Assembly: GCA_900541575.1 (NCBI GenBank)
Contig: UQKO01000015.1
Coordinates: 1-43,075, forward strand
Reading direction: 5' to 3'
From: an uncultured Prevotella sp.
GTDB taxonomy: Bacteria; Bacteroidota; Bacteroidia; Bacteroidales; Bacteroidaceae
Length of the DNA: 43,075 nucleotides
In this document: piece by piece, positions 42,939 through 43,075 of the stretch
Layout of the letters: every line of letters begins with the position of its first letter
How positions within the stretch are numbered: position 1 is the first letter of the stretch
The notes under the pieces: model-generated
Told to the model about the DNA's origin: nothing
The model's database searches: none
The model's input: the letters and a program-made list of their open reading frames with translations, nothing else
Translations under genes and position numbers: made by a program

Positions 42939-43075
42939 GCGAAGCGTCTCGCTTCGGTACGTCAGTAAGGAGCTCGATGCTCCGAAATGACGTAGAAAAC
43001 TTCTGTAAGTTCTTTTACTTTAAGTCTTGCTCGACATCGAGCCTTCACAAGCCTTTCCGAAGCGAGACGCTTCGC
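42939..43075. repeat. Palindromic element with 19-bp inverted ends
   Basis: GCGAAGCGTCTCGCTTCGG (42939-42957) and its exact inverse (43057-43075) bound 99 bases that contain further palindromes (GGAGCTCGATGCTCC near 42969-42983 and GCTCGACATCGAGC near 43029-43042). Each end is itself palindromic. The right end coincides with the window end, so the element may continue. It resembles a miniature inverted-repeat element. Confidence 0.65.

Larger units (their letters stand above)
42730..43075. other. Terminal spacer with terminator and palindromic repeat
   Basis: Past the last stop come a strong terminator (42794-42840) and then, from about 42900, a palindrome-rich element that reaches the end of the window. 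No gene is seen. Confidence 0.7.

Noticed and set aside
1..43075. tRNA, rRNA, CRISPR array or prophage
   Set aside because: I read the spacers and saw no cloverleaf-like, rRNA-like or regularly spaced repeats and no integrase, phage or transposase gene.

Overview
The window looks like a chromosomal piece of a Bacteroidales bacterium, probably Prevotella-like. Reasons: recurring TAnnTTTG promoter elements, lipoprotein and secreted-protein style, a C10 (streptopain/interpain-type) protease, a glycine-lipid acyltransferase pair, a DUF4301 protein, and C-terminal tails of the kind found on Bacteroidales secreted proteins. I see no rRNA, tRNA, CRISPR array, prophage or transposase gene.

Layout. 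(1) 236-1264 (-): a lipoprotein with a DUF2135-like domain. (2) 1513-6784 (-): an efflux operon in transcription order TolC-type channel, HlyD-type adaptor, two ABC-2 permeases, with no ATPase visible. A 188-bp inverted-repeat element sits between adaptor and permeases, and three copies of a 12-bp motif sit upstream. (3) 7465-20272 (+), possibly to 21753: the centre of the window, a co-oriented run of at least ten genes. It encodes two Ser/Thr kinases, two transmembrane PP2C phosphatases, four FHA-domain proteins (five FHA domains, one protein fused through a membrane helix to a trypsin-like protease), a secreted protein with SH3/LSm-like repeats, a WG-repeat protein with twin Cys/His motifs, an outer-membrane barrel and a lipoprotein. 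(4) 21978-24554 (+): a secreted M6-family metalloprotease. (5) 24676-26915 (-): pta-ackA. (6) 27145-29064 (-): N- and O-acyltransferases, probably for glycine lipid, divergent from a seven-helix AraC-type regulator (29413-30513, +). (7) 30708-36552 (-): type II NADH dehydrogenase, a secreted SH3-like protein, split chromate-type transporter halves and a DUF4301 protein. (8) 37386-42729 (+): a C10 cysteine protease and a large secreted protein of unknown function. The window ends inside or at the edge of a palindromic repeat element.

The most striking system is region 3. It carries writer (kinase), eraser (phosphatase) and reader (FHA) proteins, most anchored by a single membrane helix, next to periplasmic and outer-membrane proteins. 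I infer an envelope-spanning phospho-threonine signalling device that may control a periplasmic protease. No Type VI secretion structural gene or vWA/TerY gene is present in the window, so it does not match those known kinase-FHA-phosphatase contexts here. The exact stimulus and targets cannot be read from the sequence.
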